A stretch of DNA of 64,000 bases from Imperialibacter sp. EC-SDR9 (GTDB lineage Bacteria > Bacteroidota > Bacteroidia > Cytophagales > Cyclobacteriaceae): positions 1 to 64,000 of the forward strand of contig NZ_LR701580.1 in the NCBI RefSeq assembly GCF_902498805.1, written 5' to 3'. Every line of letters starts with the position of its first letter. Positions within the stretch are counted from its first letter, which is position 1. A program made the translations under genes and the position numbers. Shown piece after piece: positions 62,297 through 64,000 of the stretch. The notes below the pieces were generated by a model. It made no database searches, was not told where the DNA came from, and saw only the letters and a program-made list of their open reading frames with translations.

Positions 62297-64000
62297 ATGA
62301 AAAAGCTATATGCACTCATTACACTTCTTATTCTTGCCTGCTCAGCTGGTATGGCACAGGATAAAGTAATTGACCAGTTCAAGCTTTTTGCGGCCAACAA
62401 AACGCAGGAAAGAGTGTATTTGCACATGACCCAACACTATGCCCAGCCGGGTGGTAGAATATGGTTCAGCGCTTACGTATTTGACGACGCCAATCAGAGG
62501 TTGTCGGATGGAAGCAAAGTGCTTTACCTAAATGTGGTAAACAAAGCTGGGGACGTGGTTGTAGATGAAAAGATATCGCTTGAAGCAGGCGTTGGTGAGG
62601 GGTATATTGATGTGCCAGCCGACTTCAGCAAAGGGTTGTATGTGGTAAGGGCCTACACCGGGTGGATGAGGAACTTTGGGCCGGAACATTTTTTCAGAGA
62701 TTGGCTTTGGGTAAATCAGCAGCCAGGTGAACTGTCCCTTGCTGTGGGCGAGCCACCGCATGTTGATGAAATGGAAGTTGCTATAACTACAGAGGGTAAT
62801 TTGCAACCTGTTTCAGGGCTTACATCAAGGTTCACCGTAAGGGTTTTCGACGATCTTGGAGGAGGAACGGAACTTGCAGGCGAGGTGGTGAACAAGGCGC
62901 ACGAGTCGCTGGCTACTTTCTCCACCAACAAGCACGGATATGGTGCTTTCATCTTGCGTCCTGAGGCTGGGGAAAAATATGAAGTGATTTTAAAAGATCA
63001 GCATGGTGATGCGATCACTCATTTCTTACCCGAAGTGAAGGCGGAAGGCATCTCGATGCTTGTCACAACGCAGCCCACTGTGGTCAGGGTATCGCTGCAG
63101 AGTAAATTGGGAGCTGTTGAAAGGCAGAGATTCAGGCTCATCCTCCAGTCGAAAGGCACCATTTACCTGGATCGGGGGGTCGATTTTGCTGCCCAGCCTG
63201 CTCAGGCCCTCAGCATACCGACGGCCGGCCTTAAAACAGGTATTTATCAGCTGTCGTTGCTCGATGGGGATGGGATAGAAGTAGGTCAGAGAGTATTTCA
63301 GATATATCCAGCTTCTGGTGAATTAGCGCTGACGCTCGATCAAAGAAGTTTCAAAAGAGGAGAAAAGGTGAGGACGTCTTTCTCTGCCAGCAATGTGGCT
63401 GCCTACTCAGTTACTGTGTCCGACAAGCTGCTCGAAGGTGACTATGTCGCCCCTGCCATTAACCAGGTCTATTATATGGCTGATGCGCTTGCGCCGGATG
63501 CCGCTGAAATGATCAAGTTCTTCGATAGCAGCTTTAAGTCCCCTGAAAACTGGGATTTGTTTTTGCTCACCAAAAAGCTGCCAGCTTATTCCTGGCGGGA
63601 AATAATGTCGTATAAGGCAACCTATCCTAAATGGCCTTACGAAAAGTACATCAGTGCCTATGGGCAAGTACGAACTTCTGATAGCCTGCTGCTAGGCCAG
63701 GAGCTTTTCACATTTTATAGCTTTGCCCACGAGGAAATCATCCCCGCCCGAACCGACGAGTATGGATGGTTTTTGCTTCCTGTTTTTGATTTTTCAGGGC
63801 CTACTAAAATTGTTTGCTTGTCCGATAATACTAGTGTTTCATTTTCAGAGATGAAAATAGACATTGAAAGTGGCCTTCCTTCCACGGCCCTGGAAGTTGA
63901 CATGATGAGAAAGATAGCTCAAAGCGGAATCACCTTTGCGGATCAGAAGAGAGACAAGCTGGTGTTCAAAGGGTCTTACAGAAAGCTGGTGCCTGGGCTT
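62297..64000 (+). CDS. Macroglobulin-like (MG2-type) secreted protein, 3' end outside window
   Basis: The first 568 residues are seen, with no stop. A signal peptide (MKKLYALITLLILACSAGMAQ) is followed by a macroglobulin-like start: ERVYLHMTQHYAQPGGRIWFSAYVF. Later beta-rich repeats and RAYTGWMRNFGPEHFFRDWLWV match proteins that follow STN-TonB receptors and DUF4249 lipoproteins in Bacteroidota. Such proteins are thought to act at the outer membrane; the exact role is unknown. It continues the operon that starts with the receptor. Confidence 0.85.
   Translation, partial: MKKLYALITLLILACSAGMAQDKVIDQFKLFAANKTQERVYLHMTQHYAQPGGRIWFSAYVFDDANQRLSDGSKVLYLNVVNKAGDVVVDEKISLEAGVGEGYIDVPADFSKGLYVVRAYTGWMRNFGPEHFFRDWLWVNQQPGELSLAVGEPPHVDEMEVAITTEGNLQPVSGLTSRFTVRVFDDLGGGTELAGEVVNKAHESLATFSTNKHGYGAFILRPEAGEKYEVILKDQHGDAITHFLPEVKAEGISMLVTTQPTVVRVSLQSKLGAVERQRFRLILQSKGTIYLDRGVDFAAQPAQALSIPTAGLKTGIYQLSLLDGDGIEVGQRVFQIYPASGELALTLDQRSFKRGEKVRTSFSASNVAAYSVTVSDKLLEGDYVAPAINQVYYMADALAPDAAEMIKFFDSSFKSPENWDLFLLTKKLPAYSWREIMSYKATYPKWPYEKYISAYGQVRTSDSLLLGQELFTFYSFAHEEIIPARTDEYGWFLLPVFDFSGPTKIVCLSDNTSVSFSEMKIDIESGLPSTALEVDMMRKIAQSGITFADQKRDKLVFKGSYRKLVPGL

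Overview
The window looks like a chromosomal segment of a Bacteroidota bacterium, most likely of the order Cytophagales. The signs are a single-chain SecDF fusion, lipoproteins with short lipoboxes, an STN-type TonB receptor followed by DUF4249 lipoproteins, BshA (bacillithiol), FKBP lipoproteins next to ndk and a DHH phosphoesterase, and several TAnnTTTG promoter elements typical of this phylum. No rRNA, tRNA, CRISPR array, prophage or intact insertion sequence was seen. Almost all of the window is ordinary coding sequence in short operons.

Region 1-9.2 kb: the 5' part of a carotenoid-desaturase-like flavoprotein, a TerB-like protein, then a tryptophan/kynurenine catabolic cluster split into two divergent transcripts. 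Leftward: 3-hydroxyanthranilate dioxygenase, ACMSD, kynureninase and kynurenine 3-monooxygenase. Rightward: an atypical SDR, an M19 dipeptidase and an aminomuconate-semialdehyde-type dehydrogenase. Together they would take kynurenine through 3-hydroxykynurenine, 3-hydroxyanthranilate and 2-aminomuconate semialdehyde to 2-aminomuconate. The first steps (tryptophan dioxygenase, formamidase) and a recognisable 2-aminomuconate deaminase are not in the window.

Region 9.2-26.7 kb: a membrane zinc-ribbon protein, a secreted lipoprotein, a dxs-hydrolase operon, scpA, ndk, then an operon with NrnA-like phosphoesterase, three FKBP-type lipoproteins (a gldI-like locus), RdgB and uridine kinase; then secDF and clpB.

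Region 26.8-34.9 kb: a voltage-gated-like cation channel with an altered selectivity filter overlaps a TRAP substrate-binding protein, which converges on dctQ-dctM. Next come an outer-membrane barrel and a large threonine-rich lipoprotein (a two-gene unit) and an orphan LytTR regulator.

Region 35.2-50.3 kb: rlmN; a leftward operon of a small membrane protein, mutL and two rhomboid proteases; a GH3-like/beta-lactamase fusion with bshA; a fatty-acid-hydroxylase-type membrane protein; a VWA-MoxR ATPase-AlbA_2 operon; and a PIN-PhoH ATPase.

Region 50.4-64 kb: a leftward operon of amino-acid permease, NDH-2-like dehydrogenase and PiT phosphate transporter; about 1 kb with only weak small reading frames; an unrecognised 181-residue protein; then a rightward outer-membrane operon of an STN-TonB receptor, three tandem DUF4249 lipoproteins and a macroglobulin-like protein cut by the window edge.

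The best candidates for something undescribed are the channel with the altered filter, the VWA-MoxR-AlbA_2 unit, the non-catalytic-looking SDR and the dipeptidase inside the kynurenine cluster, and the fusion protein whose GH3 catalytic loop is lost while the beta-lactamase site is kept.
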